Part shown: piece after piece, positions 27,765 through 37,290 of the stretch
How positions within the stretch are numbered: position 1 is the stretch's first letter
Layout of the letters: each line of letters begins with the position of its first letter
Source: Prochlorococcus sp. AG-363-N20
GTDB taxonomy: Bacteria > Cyanobacteriota > Cyanobacteriia > PCC-6307 > Cyanobiaceae
Direction: 5' to 3'
DNA length: 64,000 nucleotides
NCBI GenBank assembly: GCA_003280105.1
Contig: QCFX01000006.1
Location: 1 to 64,000, forward strand
Translations under genes and position numbers: made by a program
Notes under the pieces: generated by a model
Seen by the model: the letters and a program-made list of their open reading frames with translations, nothing else
What the model was told of the DNA's origin: nothing
Databases searched by the model: none

Positions 27765-28856
27765 TTAGAAAGGAGGGTTTGGCCCATACAACAAATTTGC
27801 CTGTTCCAATCGCCATCGAGGAGCGACGCCTAGCTTCATAGAACTAGGCTCCACTTCTGATTGTATGCGGATTAAAGCCGCTGCTGCAATCATTGCAGCA
27901 TTGTCAGTACAAAAGTCTTTTGAAGCAAGATGAAGATTCACCCCTTTCTCTAAGCATCTCTGAGACATCATTTTCCTTAATCGTTTATTTGCCGCTACTC
28001 CACCAACCATTACCAGAGTTTCCATCTTCAGATCTTCCGCACATTTCAAGCTCCTTTCAACTAGCACTTCTGCCACAACTTGCTCAAAACTTGCTGCAAG
28101 ATCTTCTTTTGGAAAAAAATCTGAGCTTTTCTCTAAGGACTGGGTCAAGCGAAGCATTGCCGTTTTAAGACCGCTAAAAGAAAAGTCATAAGGGTAAAAA
28201 CCACCTTCTGGACGTGAGACTCTTCCTTTTGGGAGCTTAAATCTTTTGGGGTCTCCATCTCTTGATATCTTTTCAATCGATGGTCCACCTGGGTAAGGCA
28301 GTCCCAATAATCTCGCGACTTTGTCAAAGGCTTCTCCAGCAGCATCATCATGACTGCGCCCAATCCTTTTATATTTGCCAAAATCAACAACTTCGATCAA
28401 TTCTGTATGCCCACCACTCACAAGCAATAAAAGGAATGGTGGTTTCGGAGAATTTGCAGAGAGCGTTACAGAAGCCAAATGCCCCTCTAAGTGATGAATA
28501 CCCAAGAAAGGGAGATCATGCAGTGCCGCAAGAGTTCTACCTGTCAAAGAACCAATAAGAAGGGAACCGGCCAATCCAGGAGCAACTGTTGCAGCAATAG
28601 TGTCAATATCTCCAATCGACAAACCAGAATCAAACAAAGCCTTTTCAACAAGAAAAGGTAATGACTCAAGATGTCGCCTTGAGGCAATCTCTGGGACCAC
28701 TCCTCCCCATTTAGCGTGCTCATCTACTTGAGAAGCAATGCAATTAGCCATTAATTGCATTCCGTTAAGAGGCTCAATCGTCAAAACAGCAACAGCAGAC
28801 TCGTCACAACTTGTTTCGAGGGCAAGAACTGTTTGGTTTTTAGGAAGGTATCTCAT
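27765..28856 (-). CDS. tsaD: tRNA N6-threonylcarbamoyladenosine synthase subunit TsaD
   Basis: Transfers threonylcarbamoyl to A37 of ANN-decoding tRNAs with TsaB and TsaE. 363 residues. ASKHA fold with [15 protein letters not shown] at the N-terminus, metal-binding [59 protein letters not shown] and the C-terminal [16 protein letters not shown]. Divergent from psaF, 61 bases away. Confidence 0.95.
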   Translation of the reverse strand: MRYLPKNQTVLALETSCDESAVAVLTIEPLNGMQLMANCIASQVDEHAKWGGVVPEIASRRHLESLPFLVEKALFDSGLSIGDIDTIAATVAPGLAGSLLIGSLTGRTLAALHDLPFLGIHHLEGHLASVTLSANSPKPPFLLLLVSGGHTELIEVVDFGKYKRIGRSHDDAAGEAFDKVARLLGLPYPGGPSIEKISRDGDPKRFKLPKGRVSRPEGGFYPYDFSFSGLKTAMLRLTQSLEKSSDFFPKEDLAASFEQVVAEVLVERSLKCAEDLKMETLVMVGGVAANKRLRKMMSQRCLEKGVNLHLASKDFCTDNAAMIAAAALIRIQSEVEPSSMKLGVAPRWRLEQANLLYGPNPPF

Positions 28857-28917
28857 ATAACTTAAGGATGTGACATCCTGCTCTTTCTAGGCAGGTTTAA
28901 AAAAGGAATCGAAACTA
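28857..28917 (+). promoter_or_regulatory. psaF leader with two mutually exclusive hairpins
   Basis: AGGATG (28865-28870) pairs with CATCCT (28874-28879). CCTGC (28877-28881) pairs with GCAGG (28891-28895). The shared CCT (28877-28879) means only one stem can form. A ribosome-binding site AAAAGGA is at 28902-28908, about 10 bases before ATG 28918. The strand also carries the tsaD promoter in the other direction. Function is inference. Confidence 0.4.
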
Positions 28918-29469
28918 ATGCGTCGCCTCTTCGCCATTCTGCTATCGGCTTTCCTTGTTGTTGGCTTTGCGCCATTAGCTAACGCTGCTGCAGGGCCTGC
29001 GTTAAACCAAGACAGAGCCAGTACTGAATTCACTGCTTCCGCCTTAACTACTTGTGCTGAAAACGCTCGCTTTCAAGAAAGAGCTAGCGCTGCAACAACT
29101 CCAAAGGATATCGCCAGATTCGAAAGATACGGAAAAGCTTCTTGCGGTGATGATGGCTTGCCTCATTTAATCATCGGACCAACAATCGAACCTTTCGGAG
29201 CTCTCTACATGCGTGGGCATGAAGGAGATGTCCTAATTCCAGCTCACATCTTCATCTTTATTGTTGGCATTATCGGTTGGTCAGGCAGAGAATATTTAAA
29301 GCTTGCAAGGGCATCCAAAGACCCTATCGACAAAGAGATTTTCATCGATCTTGACTTACTGAAAACGGCTTTAATCAAAGGTGCCCAATGGCCATTTATG
29401 GCAAATAAAGAAGGTCGTTCTGGCGAGCTTCGCGAAAGTGACAAAAACATCTACGTCTCTCCTCGTTAA
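28918..29469 (+). CDS. psaF: Photosystem I subunit PsaF (subunit III)
   Basis: Docks plastocyanin or cytochrome c6 at the lumenal side of PSI. 183 residues. A signal peptide of about 23 residues (RRLFAILLSAFLVVGFAPL...ANA) precedes the mature part. The lumenal domain begins after ALNQDRASTEFTASALTTC, followed by the conserved CGDDGLPHLIIGP and a single membrane helix (IPAHIFIFIVGIIGWSGREYL, about residues 105-125). The cytoplasmic tail ends IYVSPR. psaJ follows 42 bases later. Confidence 0.95.
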   Translation: MRRLFAILLSAFLVVGFAPLANAAAGPALNQDRASTEFTASALTTCAENARFQERASAATTPKDIARFERYGKASCGDDGLPHLIIGPTIEPFGALYMRGHEGDVLIPAHIFIFIVGIIGWSGREYLKLARASKDPIDKEIFIDLDLLKTALIKGAQWPFMANKEGRSGELRESDKNIYVSPR

Positions 29470-29511
29470 AGACCTCTCCCTAAAACATCTAACTAAATCT
29501 AAAAATCAATC

Positions 29512-29658
29512 ATGGCAAAAGAACGTCCTTCCTTTAAAGCCAGCCACAAGCTATTTAGATCTGTCCCTGTAATTGGTGCTGGATGGGTAATAGTTACAGC
29601 TGGGATACTAGTTGAATGGAATAGGTTCGTCCCAGATCTGCTATTCCACCCCATGTAA
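29512..29658 (+). CDS. psaJ: Photosystem I subunit PsaJ (subunit IX)
   Basis: 48 residues, a little longer than the usual 40-44. It starts [20 protein letters not shown], has one membrane helix ([20 protein letters not shown]) and ends LLFHPM. This short gene pairs with PsaF in PSI, binding a few chlorophylls and carotenoids. The order psaF-psaJ and the terminator 4 bases later support a two-gene operon. Confidence 0.93.
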   Translation: MAKERPSFKASHKLFRSVPVIGAGWVIVTAGILVEWNRFVPDLLFHPM

Positions 29659-29661
29659 TTC

Positions 29662-29693
29662 AAAAGACCCCCAGGAATGGGGGTCTTTTTTTT
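29662..29693 (+). terminator. Rho-independent terminator after psaFJ
   Basis: AAAAGACCCCC (29662-29672) pairs with GGGGGTCTTTT (29679 onward), a six-base loop AGGAAT between, then a T-run of nine. It is strong on the plus strand and, with A-rich sequence on its left, could also end gmk transcripts from the other strand. Confidence 0.93.
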
Positions 29694-29724
29694 GCCTAAA
29701 ATTAAACCTTAATTTTATAAAGTT

Positions 29725-30291
29725 CTAAAAAAGCTTCATTAATTGCTCTAACTCATGTAATGCCTCTTCTAAGTCATCATTAATTACAACTGCATCAAAC
29801 TCATTCTTAGCTTTTAGTTCTTCCTTCGCCCTAAATAAGCGCCTTTCAATAGCTTTGTCTGAATCAGTTCCTCTTGCTCGGATACGTCTCTCTAGCTCAC
29901 TAAAGTCAGGGGGCGCAATAAAAATCTGGAATGCTTCTGGGAAGCTACTGCGAACCTGTCTCGCGCCTTCTAACTCAATTTCCAGTAAAACTGTTTTCCC
30001 ATTCATTAATTTCTGTTTGACTTGAGAACTTGGCGTCCCGTAAAAATTGCCGGCAAATTCAGCCCATTCAAGAAAGCCATCTTCCTCTATTAATTCTTTA
30101 AAACGGTCAACAGTCAAAAAGAAATAATGTTCCCCATCCTTTTCACCTTTTCTTGGGGCTCGAGTTGTGGCAGAAATAGAAAGCCAAACTTGTTGATGCC
30201 TAGTCAAAAGTTGAGTCACTAATGAGCCTTTCCCTACGCCACTAGGACCAGTGATAACTGTTAAACCACCCAACGAAGTCGATGAAACCAT
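29725..30291 (-). CDS. gmk: Guanylate kinase
   Basis: Phosphorylates GMP to GDP. 188 residues. P-loop [18 protein letters not shown] near residue 11, GMP-binding [21 protein letters not shown], then [15 protein letters not shown], and the lid [20 protein letters not shown] 30291 fits the family start. It is divergent from rqcH, whose 5' end lies close by. Confidence 0.95.
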   Translation of the reverse strand: MVSSTSLGGLTVITGPSGVGKGSLVTQLLTRHQQVWLSISATTRAPRKGEKDGEHYFFLTVDRFKELIEEDGFLEWAEFAGNFYGTPSSQVKQKLMNGKTVLLEIELEGARQVRSSFPEAFQIFIAPPDFSELERRIRARGTDSDKAIERRLFRAKEELKAKNEFDAVVINDDLEEALHELEQLMKLF

Positions 30292-30356
30292 GGCTTTGCA
30301 TCGAATTAAAAAGCACAGTAGGAAAGAAAGCTTGTATAGAGGGGCAAACTATAGAA

Positions 30357-32057
30357 ATGAATCACATAGCGCTACAGGTAATGGACATAACCACCCTGAT
30401 GGCGGTGATAGTTGATTTGCGTCAAACAATTGTTCCAAGTCGGCTAGAGAAAGCACAACAAAGCGATTTAGGAACTATTCAAATTGCTTTGAGAACATTA
30501 AAGGGGCTGACTTGGCTTGAAATTTCTTGGGACGCATACGCCCCAAGATTAGTTCAAATCCCTCCCCCTCCGCGCTCAGCAACAACGAGCACACTTGCTC
30601 AGCAATTACAACATGGCCTCAGTCACCTCGCATTAGTATCAATTAACCAAAATGGATTTGAAAGAATAGTTGAATTCCAATATGCACAGAGGCCTGGAGA
30701 AGTTATCGAGAAAAGTCTTGTACTTGAAATTATGGGGCGGCATAGTAATTTATTTTTATTAGATAAAAATCGAAAAGTAATAACGCTTGGGAGAAAAGTT
30801 CGCAATCACCAATCAAGAACCAGGCCAATTAGTACAGGTGATGTTTATGTAACTCCTCCCCCTTTAAAAGGAATAGAGCCAATCTCAAAGGAATCTTTTG
30901 TTAAATGGAAAACAAGGTTAAAGCTTCTCCCTATAAACTTAAAGCAGGCCATGCAGGATAGTTATCAAGGGATAAGTCCTTCCATCGCACTACAAATTGC
31001 TCACAACAATAAATCTGATGCAGAAAATCTCCTCAAGCGACCTGTAGGTGACATTTCCAATCAAGAATTAGTTGAAATACATAAAAGATGGTGCATTTGG
31101 CTTCAATGCGTTGAAAGCGGACAATTTAATCTTGCATTTAAAGGGCCAAGTGATTATCGAGTTTGGGGTGAGCATATAAGCAAAGTAGATTCACGAAAAG
31201 ATCTAAGTCTCCATCTGGGTCAATACTATCAAGATCATTTAGAAAGAAAGAGGCTAAATGAACTTATAAAAACTATTAAACAAAAGCTTTTAAATTTTAT
31301 TAAAGCCGAAAGGACATCTCTTTCTAATCACGCGAATAGATTGGATAGTTCAGAAGATATTGAATCTTTAAGAAAAAAAGCAGATTCTTTACTTTGCTTG
31401 ATTTCACCAACTAGTGAACAAATAAAAGAAGCCCAAAAGCTTTATAAAAGAGCAAAGAAATTACGTCGTTCAATCCCAATTCTGAAAGAGCGTATTGCTT
31501 ATCATAAGGAAAGGCTATTTAACCTTTTGGAAAGTGATCTTTTTTTAGAAGAGATTATCACTGATAAGTCAGAAGATTGCAGAGGGAAGATCGAGAGGAT
31601 TATGGAGATAGATCAGGAGTTAAATAAGTCTCTTAACCTCCACAAGAAAGACAAAAAGAATACTCATTCTGTTCAGAATAAACCCATAAAGCCCCTCTTT
31701 CTGCTGAGTCCTGGAGGATTAAAAATACAGATAGGTCGCAATCATCAGCAAAATGACTGGATAAGTATTAAAAGCGCCAGAACAGGGGATTTATGGTTTC
31801 ACGCGCAGGAATGCCCAGGTAGTCATGTTGTTTTAAAAGCCTCAGCAGGTCTTGCAGAAGATGCTGATATTCAAATGGCCGCAGATCTGGCTGCCTTGTT
31901 CAGTAAGGCAAAAGGGAATGCAAAAGTAGCTGTAATAATGACCCCAACAAATGAATTAAAGAGAATTCCTGGCACACTTCCTGGGACAGTTCGACACCGC
32001 AAAGGGGAAGTCCTTTGGGGGGAACCCTTCAGAGGTCAACTTTATATAAATCCCTAA
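30357..32057 (+). CDS. rqcH: RqcH / NFACT-family ribosome-quality-control protein
   Basis: 566 residues from ATG 30357; ATG 30381 is an alternative. Order: NFACT-N domain (DLRQTIVPSRLEKAQQ, LVLEIMGRHSNLFLLD), helix-hairpin-helix, a long coiled coil (about 320-430), then the NFACT-R domain (SARTGDLWFHAQECPGSHVV, GLAEDADIQMAADLAA). Bacterial RqcH binds obstructed large subunits and adds C-terminal alanine tails (family knowledge), a backup to tmRNA. Older names call it fibronectin-binding. Divergent from gmk. Confidence 0.9.
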   Translation: MNHIALQVMDITTLMAVIVDLRQTIVPSRLEKAQQSDLGTIQIALRTLKGLTWLEISWDAYAPRLVQIPPPPRSATTSTLAQQLQHGLSHLALVSINQNGFERIVEFQYAQRPGEVIEKSLVLEIMGRHSNLFLLDKNRKVITLGRKVRNHQSRTRPISTGDVYVTPPPLKGIEPISKESFVKWKTRLKLLPINLKQAMQDSYQGISPSIALQIAHNNKSDAENLLKRPVGDISNQELVEIHKRWCIWLQCVESGQFNLAFKGPSDYRVWGEHISKVDSRKDLSLHLGQYYQDHLERKRLNELIKTIKQKLLNFIKAERTSLSNHANRLDSSEDIESLRKKADSLLCLISPTSEQIKEAQKLYKRAKKLRRSIPILKERIAYHKERLFNLLESDLFLEEIITDKSEDCRGKIERIMEIDQELNKSLNLHKKDKKNTHSVQNKPIKPLFLLSPGGLKIQIGRNHQQNDWISIKSARTGDLWFHAQECPGSHVVLKASAGLAEDADIQMAADLAALFSKAKGNAKVAVIMTPTNELKRIPGTLPGTVRHRKGEVLWGEPFRGQLYINP

Positions 32058-32159
32058 GAGCTGCTACCTAAAAGAAAACCAAACCCCTCTTTCTCCGCTA
32101 GGTTTATATAGGCAAGTAAATCAAAACAGCCAGTTCTTAAACCAATCCAAGTTAGTGGT

Positions 32160-32903
32160 GTGAAGAAAAGTTATTCAACCATTAATGATATGGAAATGCC
32201 TCTTGTAGATCATTTAGAGGAATTACGCCAAAGAGTACTTAGTAGTCTTATAGCGGTAGTTATTTCAGCTGGCTTAAGTTTTGCATTCGTAAAACCCATA
32301 GTTCGATTCCTGGAAGCTCCGGCCAAATCAATTCGCTTTCTGCAAGTAGCTCCTGGAGAATTTTTATTTGTATCAATCAAAGTCGCTGGTTACGCAGGCC
32401 TGACAATTGCTTTGCCTTTTATTCTCTATCAGGGGCTTGCATTTGCCTTGCCAGGACTTACTCAGAGAGAAAGACGATTAATAGCTCCAGCAGTAGCAGG
32501 TTCAGCAATATTGTTTATTGCTGGCATTGGTTTTGCTTGGTGGGCTCTTATCCCAGCTGCATTGAATTTCTTAGTTAGTTATGGGTCAGATGTTGTCGAG
32601 CCTATTTGGTCGATAGAGCGGTATATGGATTTTGTGATTTTGCTAATGGTTGCAACAGGTCTAGCATTTCAAATCCCTGTTTTGCAAATGCTTTTAGGTG
32701 CATTGGGGTTAATTCAATGGCAGCGGATGCTATCAGCGTGGAGATGGGTATTAATGGCAGCAGCTCTAGCAAGTGCAGTATTAACACCTTCAACTGATCC
32801 AATAACAATGATGCTTCTTTGTGCTGCTATCTCAGCTTTATTCCTTATAGGAGTTGGATTGGTAGCACTTACAGACCAATTTTCAACCAATACGACCAAA
32901 TAG
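32160..32903 (+). CDS. tatC: Twin-arginine translocase subunit TatC
   Basis: Receptor for folded Tat substrates. 247 residues from GTG 32160 (ATG 32190 is possible). The N-terminal MPLVDHLEELRQRVLSSL is the TatC signature; six membrane helices follow, with EFLFVSIKVAGYAGLTIALP and PGLTQRERRLIAPAVAG typical. The Rieske protein made by petC downstream and the predicted binding lipoprotein at 56.6 kb are likely Tat substrates. Confidence 0.94.
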   Translation: MKKSYSTINDMEMPLVDHLEELRQRVLSSLIAVVISAGLSFAFVKPIVRFLEAPAKSIRFLQVAPGEFLFVSIKVAGYAGLTIALPFILYQGLAFALPGLTQRERRLIAPAVAGSAILFIAGIGFAWWALIPAALNFLVSYGSDVVEPIWSIERYMDFVILLMVATGLAFQIPVLQMLLGALGLIQWQRMLSAWRWVLMAAALASAVLTPSTDPITMMLLCAAISALFLIGVGLVALTDQFSTNTTK

Positions 32904-32970
32904 TTTTCTAACGTCAAGTAAATCCTCAAAAAGAATTAGCCAAGAGTCTTTAATTCTTTTTTTACCTAGC

Positions 32971-33099
32971 AATGACTCGTGATCTCATAGAAATAAATAT
33001 GAAAACCAAAATAAATAAAAGGCAAAGTAGAGCTCAAAGTTCAAAAACCTTGAAAACTCCTAGTCCTTGCAAAGAGAAAAAGCACCCTCAAGGTACATA
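32971..33099 (+). CDS. Doubtful 42-residue basic peptide between tatC and petC
   Basis: ATG at 32971 opens a frame of 42 codons with many Lys and Arg (MKTKINKRQSRAQSSKTLK) ending at TAA. No ribosome-binding site is evident and no similarity is recognised. It lies inside a 230-base gap that must also hold the petC promoter, so it may be chance. Confidence 0.15.
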
Positions 33100-33133
33100 A
33101 TGGTCTTAATTATGAGTTGTCTGAACATCCGTC

Positions 33134-33670
33134 ATGACACAAATGACTTCTAGCGATGTGCCCTCAATGGGTCGTAGGCAATTCATGAACTTATTGACTT
33201 TTGGCTCTGCAACAGGGGTTGCCCTAGGCGCTTTATACCCAGTCAGTCAATATTTCACCCCTCTAAGGGCTGCAGGTGGTGGTGGTGGTACTTCTGCGAA
33301 AGACGAGCTTGGCAATCCTGTCACAGCTAGTGGATGGCTAGAGAAGCACCCCGCTGGGGATCGCAGTTTGGTTCAAGGATTGAAAGGAGACCCTACTTAT
33401 TTAATCGTTGACGGTGATTCGGTAATTGGCAGTTTTGGATTAAATGCAATTTGCACACACCTTGGATGTGTAGTCCCTTGGAACAGTGGAGCAAACAAAT
33501 TCATCTGCCCTTGTCACGGGAGTCAATACGATTCGAATGGGAAGGTAGTTCGAGGGCCTGCGCCTCTTTCTTTAGCCTTAACCAATGTGGGAATAGAAGA
33601 AGATAACGTCTTTATTAGTCAGTGGACTGAAACTGATTTCCGAACTGGCGAAAAGCCTTGGTGGACATGA
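33134..33670 (+). CDS. petC: Cytochrome b6f Rieske iron-sulphur protein
   Basis: Carries electrons from plastoquinol to cytochrome f. 178 residues. N-terminal twin-arginine start [20 protein letters not shown] is an uncleaved Tat signal and membrane anchor, then a Gly-rich hinge (AAGGGGGTS). The cluster ligands are CTHLGC and CPCHGS, about residues 113 and 131. The stop TGA overlaps the ATG of petA, so they are translationally coupled. Confidence 0.96.
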   Translation: MTQMTSSDVPSMGRRQFMNLLTFGSATGVALGALYPVSQYFTPLRAAGGGGGTSAKDELGNPVTASGWLEKHPAGDRSLVQGLKGDPTYLIVDGDSVIGSFGLNAICTHLGCVVPWNSGANKFICPCHGSQYDSNGKVVRGPAPLSLALTNVGIEEDNVFISQWTETDFRTGEKPWWT

Positions 33671-34653
33671 ATTTCTTTCTAAAAGCACCTAAATCCAATC
33701 CACTAACTTTTTTTCGCCCCATGCGACGCATCCTTACTTCTCTTATTTGTTTCGCTGCAATAAGCTTCTCAATGCTGATAAGCCCTACCGCTAGTTGGGC
33801 ATACCCTTTCTGGGCACAACAAAATTATGAGAACCCTAGAGAAGCGACAGGGAAAATTGTTTGTGCAAATTGTCATTTAGCAAAAATGCCCACACAGGTG
33901 GAAACACCTCAATCTGTAGGCGCTGATAGCGTTTTCAAAGCGGTAGTAAAGGTCCCATATAAATCCAACACACAAGAGATAGGTGCCGATGGCAGTTCAG
34001 TACCGCTTCAAGTAGGGGCGGTTGTAATGCTGCCTGAGGGGTTCAAACTTGCCCCTCAAGATCGCTGGTCAGAAGAAATCAAAGAAGAAACACAAGGAGT
34101 TTTCTTTAGCCAATACAGCGAGGATCAAGAAAACATTATTCTTGTAGGTCCAATTCCTGGAGATCAAAATAAAGAAATAGTTTTCCCAATCCTTTCTCCT
34201 GACCCAGCAAAAGATAGCAATATCCATTTCGGTAAATATTCAATTCATGTTGGAGGGAATAGAGGAAGAGGCCAGGTTTATCCAACTGGAGAGAAAAGCA
34301 ATAATGCAGCTTTCACTGCAACAGAGACAGGGACAATCACTTCAATAGAAGAAGGTGAAAATGGTGGAAATGTCTTGACAATTCAAAATGAGAGCGGCAC
34401 TTCAGTTACAGAAACTATCCCTGCAGGACCAAATTTAATAGTAAAAACTGGAGACTCAATTAATAAGGGCGCTCTATTAACTGATGACCCTAATGTAGGA
34501 GGATTCGGCCAATTAGATACAGAGGTCGTGCTTCAAAGTCCAGCAAGAGTATATGGACTTATTGCTTTCTTTATGGGTGTTTCATTAACACAAATTCTTC
34601 TTGTCCTCAAAAAGAAACAGGTGGAGAAAGTACAAGCAGCTGAAGGCATCTAA
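33667..34653 (+). CDS. petA: Cytochrome f
   Basis: Accepts electrons from the Rieske protein and passes them to plastocyanin. 328 residues if it starts at ATG 33667 (ATGA overlap with petC); ATG 33721 gives a conventional signal peptide [19 protein letters not shown]. Mature start YPFWAQQNY, haem-c site VCANCH, then two-domain lumenal part with KAVVKVPY and [20 protein letters not shown]. One C-terminal membrane helix ([18 protein letters not shown]) ends in a basic stromal tail. Confidence 0.96.
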   Translation: MNFFLKAPKSNPLTFFRPMRRILTSLICFAAISFSMLISPTASWAYPFWAQQNYENPREATGKIVCANCHLAKMPTQVETPQSVGADSVFKAVVKVPYKSNTQEIGADGSSVPLQVGAVVMLPEGFKLAPQDRWSEEIKEETQGVFFSQYSEDQENIILVGPIPGDQNKEIVFPILSPDPAKDSNIHFGKYSIHVGGNRGRGQVYPTGEKSNNAAFTATETGTITSIEEGENGGNVLTIQNESGTSVTETIPAGPNLIVKTGDSINKGALLTDDPNVGGFGQLDTEVVLQSPARVYGLIAFFMGVSLTQILLVLKKKQVEKVQAAEGI

Positions 34654-34682
34654 AAATTAATCCAAAAAGCTAAGTAAAATTA

Positions 34683-35597
34683 ATGGAAGCTTTTTTAGGC
34701 ACCTTTAAATCTCCAGGTCCAGTGCTTCTAAATCTTGGTCTTTTGTCAATACGTTGGTATGGATTACTTATTGCAATCGCAGTATTAATTGGACTTAATC
34801 TGTCAACATATCTTGCGAAAAGGAATTCAGTCCAATCATCATTGATAAATGACTTAATGCCAGGGTTAGTTCTTATTTCAATATTAGGAGCTAGAGTTTA
34901 TTATGTAATTTTCGAATGGAGAAATTACACTGGATTGAATTTCTGGAGTTCTATAAATTTCATTGGTTTTCGAGTGCCAATCCCAAGTGCTTTTGAAATT
35001 TGGGGAGGAGGAATTGCTATTCATGGTGCCTTAATATCGGGAACTATTTTCGTTTTAATATTTTGCAAATTAAGAAGGCAACCATTCTTAAGTGTTTTAG
35101 ATGTTTTAATCCCATCGGTAGTACTTGGTCAGGCGATAGGTAGATGGGGAAATTTTTTCAATAATGAAGCCTTTGGTATCCCCACGAATCTCCCATGGAA
35201 GCTATATATTCCAACCATTTATAGACCCGAGGTTTTTGCTAATCAGGAATTCTTCCACCCAACATTCTTGTATGAATCAATTTGGAATTTATTCATATTC
35301 ATTTTTCTGTTGGTTTTGCTAAAAAGAAGTGAAGAAGGTAAATTCTCTTTAGCTTCAGGAGTAATAAGTTGTATCTATTTGATTTCTTATAGCCTTGGTC
35401 GAATATGGATTGAGGGTTTAAGAGTAGACCCTCTTTGCTTAGGAGGACTCCCACCATTTTGTGAAGGAGGTATTCGCATGGCCCAAGCAATAAGTCTTTT
35501 GCTTTTTGGGATAGGAAGCCTTGGCCTTTATTTGATTTCTCGAACTCAAAAAGTCTTCTCCAAGCAATCAAATGCTGAATGGAGAGGGCTTGAATGA
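34683..35597 (+). CDS. lgt: Prolipoprotein diacylglyceryl transferase
   Basis: Adds diacylglycerol to the lipobox cysteine, the first step of lipoprotein maturation. 304 residues with seven hydrophobic segments. Marks: [15 protein letters not shown], the [13 protein letters not shown] region with essential His, [17 protein letters not shown] and [11 protein letters not shown]. The Lgt signature residues (Arg, Asn, Gly) are intact. Its substrates probably include the lipoproteins at 59.5 kb and 56.6 kb. The stop overlaps the cobM start by four bases. Confidence 0.95.
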   Translation: MEAFLGTFKSPGPVLLNLGLLSIRWYGLLIAIAVLIGLNLSTYLAKRNSVQSSLINDLMPGLVLISILGARVYYVIFEWRNYTGLNFWSSINFIGFRVPIPSAFEIWGGGIAIHGALISGTIFVLIFCKLRRQPFLSVLDVLIPSVVLGQAIGRWGNFFNNEAFGIPTNLPWKLYIPTIYRPEVFANQEFFHPTFLYESIWNLFIFIFLLVLLKRSEEGKFSLASGVISCIYLISYSLGRIWIEGLRVDPLCLGGLPPFCEGGIRMAQAISLLLFGIGSLGLYLISRTQKVFSKQSNAEWRGLE

Positions 35598-36352
35598 ATA
35601 CGCTATCAATTATTGGAGCAGGACCTGGAGCAGTAGATCTTTTAACTGTTAGGGCTCTGAAACGACTACAACAAGCTGAGGTACTTATATGGGCAGACTC
35701 ATTAGTCTCTCCGGAAATAAGTGATCTTGCTCCTGAAAATTGCGAGCGAATTACTACAAGCTCTTTAACTCTTGAAGAAATTCTTCCTCTTCTAATAAGC
35801 AGATATAACCAGGGAAAGAAAGTCGTGCGACTACATGATGGCGACCCATGCTTATATGGCGCTTTATCTGAACAGATCTACGGATTAGCTGAAGCAGGAG
35901 TAGAAGTAGAAGTCATTCCTGGCGTAAGCGCATATCAAGCAACAGCTGCCGCCATCTCTGCAGAGCTAACCATCCCTGGGACAGTTCAAACAATTGTCAT
36001 TAGCAGAGCTAGTGGGAGAACTGCTGGAGTACCAGAAACTGAAAGACTAGAAAAAGTTGCGTCATTAAAAGCTTCTCTTTGTATTTATCTAAGTGCCCGT
36101 CATGTAGAAGAAGTGGAACATACATTATTGAGGTTTTACCCAAGCGATACTCCAGTCGCAATTGGCTACAGAGTGAGCTGGAAAGATGAATGGATTAAAG
36201 TCGTTCCCCTTAGCCAAATGGCCTCAACGACTAAAAGTCAAGGTCTTTTCAGGACTACTCTTTATATCATCAGCCCTGCCCTCTCTGAGAAAAATCAACG
36301 ATCCAAGCTGTATGCCCGACAACATAGTCACATTTTTCGCCCCAAAGCTTAG
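35594..36352 (+). CDS. cobM: Precorrin-4 C11-methyltransferase
   Basis: SAM-dependent methylation in corrin synthesis. 252 residues. N-terminal [18 protein letters not shown], then [35 protein letters not shown] and [18 protein letters not shown] are the family motifs. ATGA overlap with lgt implies a bicistronic mRNA although the functions differ. It fits with UPF0284 at 57.6 kb as part of cobamide synthesis. Confidence 0.93.
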   Translation: MNTLSIIGAGPGAVDLLTVRALKRLQQAEVLIWADSLVSPEISDLAPENCERITTSSLTLEEILPLLISRYNQGKKVVRLHDGDPCLYGALSEQIYGLAEAGVEVEVIPGVSAYQATAAAISAELTIPGTVQTIVISRASGRTAGVPETERLEKVASLKASLCIYLSARHVEEVEHTLLRFYPSDTPVAIGYRVSWKDEWIKVVPLSQMASTTKSQGLFRTTLYIISPALSEKNQRSKLYARQHSHIFRPKA

Positions 36353-36580
36353 ATCTTTTTAGTAATAGCACTCTCTAACTCCCAGTTAGAAAAAAATTAT
36401 TTTCCTTTTCATAACAAACATTCGTCCTTTTAACAAATGGTCAAATCGTGGTGTTTTTTTGCATGAAGTGACGTCCAAGAAATCACATCTAGACCTCAAA
36501 TCCCTGATTATGACTGAAATTCCATAAAGCCTTTACAGGCCTCTTAAAATAAATTAGTTCATATTGATTTTCTAGACGTC

Positions 36581-37255
36581 ATGGTCTTGAAAGATCAACT
36601 CAACAATCAAACCCAAGTGGAAAATACATTGAATCCACTTGAGAAGGTTGGAGCATTAATTAAAAAAGCCAGAGAAGAAAAAAGTCTATCTATCAAAGAT
36701 GTAGCTGGAAGTCTCAAAATTGGCGAAGAGCAATTATCAGCCCTAGAAAAGGGCGAGGAAGATCTTTTACCTGAGAAAGTATTTATTAAGGCAATGATTA
36801 GAAGAGTAGCAGAAAGGCTTCAAATTGATGAAGATACTTTAATTGAAGAGTTTCAAGCAAAACCTGTTGCAACTTTCTCATCATCAACTAAAACAGAAAA
36901 GAAAACAGATAACTCTATTACCGAATCGAATAAAATAAAGTTGCTTCCTACTTGGATTATTTTCATTGGGGCAATAAGTATTACAACTTCTTTTCTAGGG
37001 AAAAGTTACATCGAAAGAAAAACGAGTAGCCCTACCACCCAGAGTCCAATCTCATATAAGAAGTTTAAAAGTCAAAAAGATATTACTAATTCAAACTTTC
37101 ATATAGTTCTTCCTGGGCAGACTTTGACAAAAATTTCTGCTCATTACAATATCCCAATAAACGATCTTATTAGAATAAATAAGATTTCCAATCCAAGTGA
37201 ATTAAAGATAGGTTCTAAACTTATAGTTAAAACTGATAAAGTAGATGGAATATAA
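36581..37255 (+). CDS. RodZ-like helix-turn-helix protein with a LysM domain
   Basis: 224 residues. Residues about 22-90 form an HTH_25-type helix-turn-helix (LIKKAREEKSLSIKDVAGSL). A membrane segment follows near residues 123-140 (LLPTWIIFIGAISITTSFLG), then a polar linker, and a LysM domain at the C-terminus (HIVLPGQTLTKISAHYNIPI). RodZ-type proteins join MreB cytoskeleton to peptidoglycan, but LysM in place of the usual C-terminal beta domain is unusual. Function is inferred from architecture only. Confidence 0.8.
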   Translation: MVLKDQLNNQTQVENTLNPLEKVGALIKKAREEKSLSIKDVAGSLKIGEEQLSALEKGEEDLLPEKVFIKAMIRRVAERLQIDEDTLIEEFQAKPVATFSSSTKTEKKTDNSITESNKIKLLPTWIIFIGAISITTSFLGKSYIERKTSSPTTQSPISYKKFKSQKDITNSNFHIVLPGQTLTKISAHYNIPINDLIRINKISNPSELKIGSKLIVKTDKVDGI

Positions 37256-37290
37256 GCCAATTAAATTCCAAGAAAAGTAGTTAATTTCTT

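Noticed and set aside
30282-30356. Longer N-terminus for rqcH
   Set aside because: The extra residues overlap the gmk start on the other strand and do not resemble the family N-terminus; ATG 30357 or 30381 is better.
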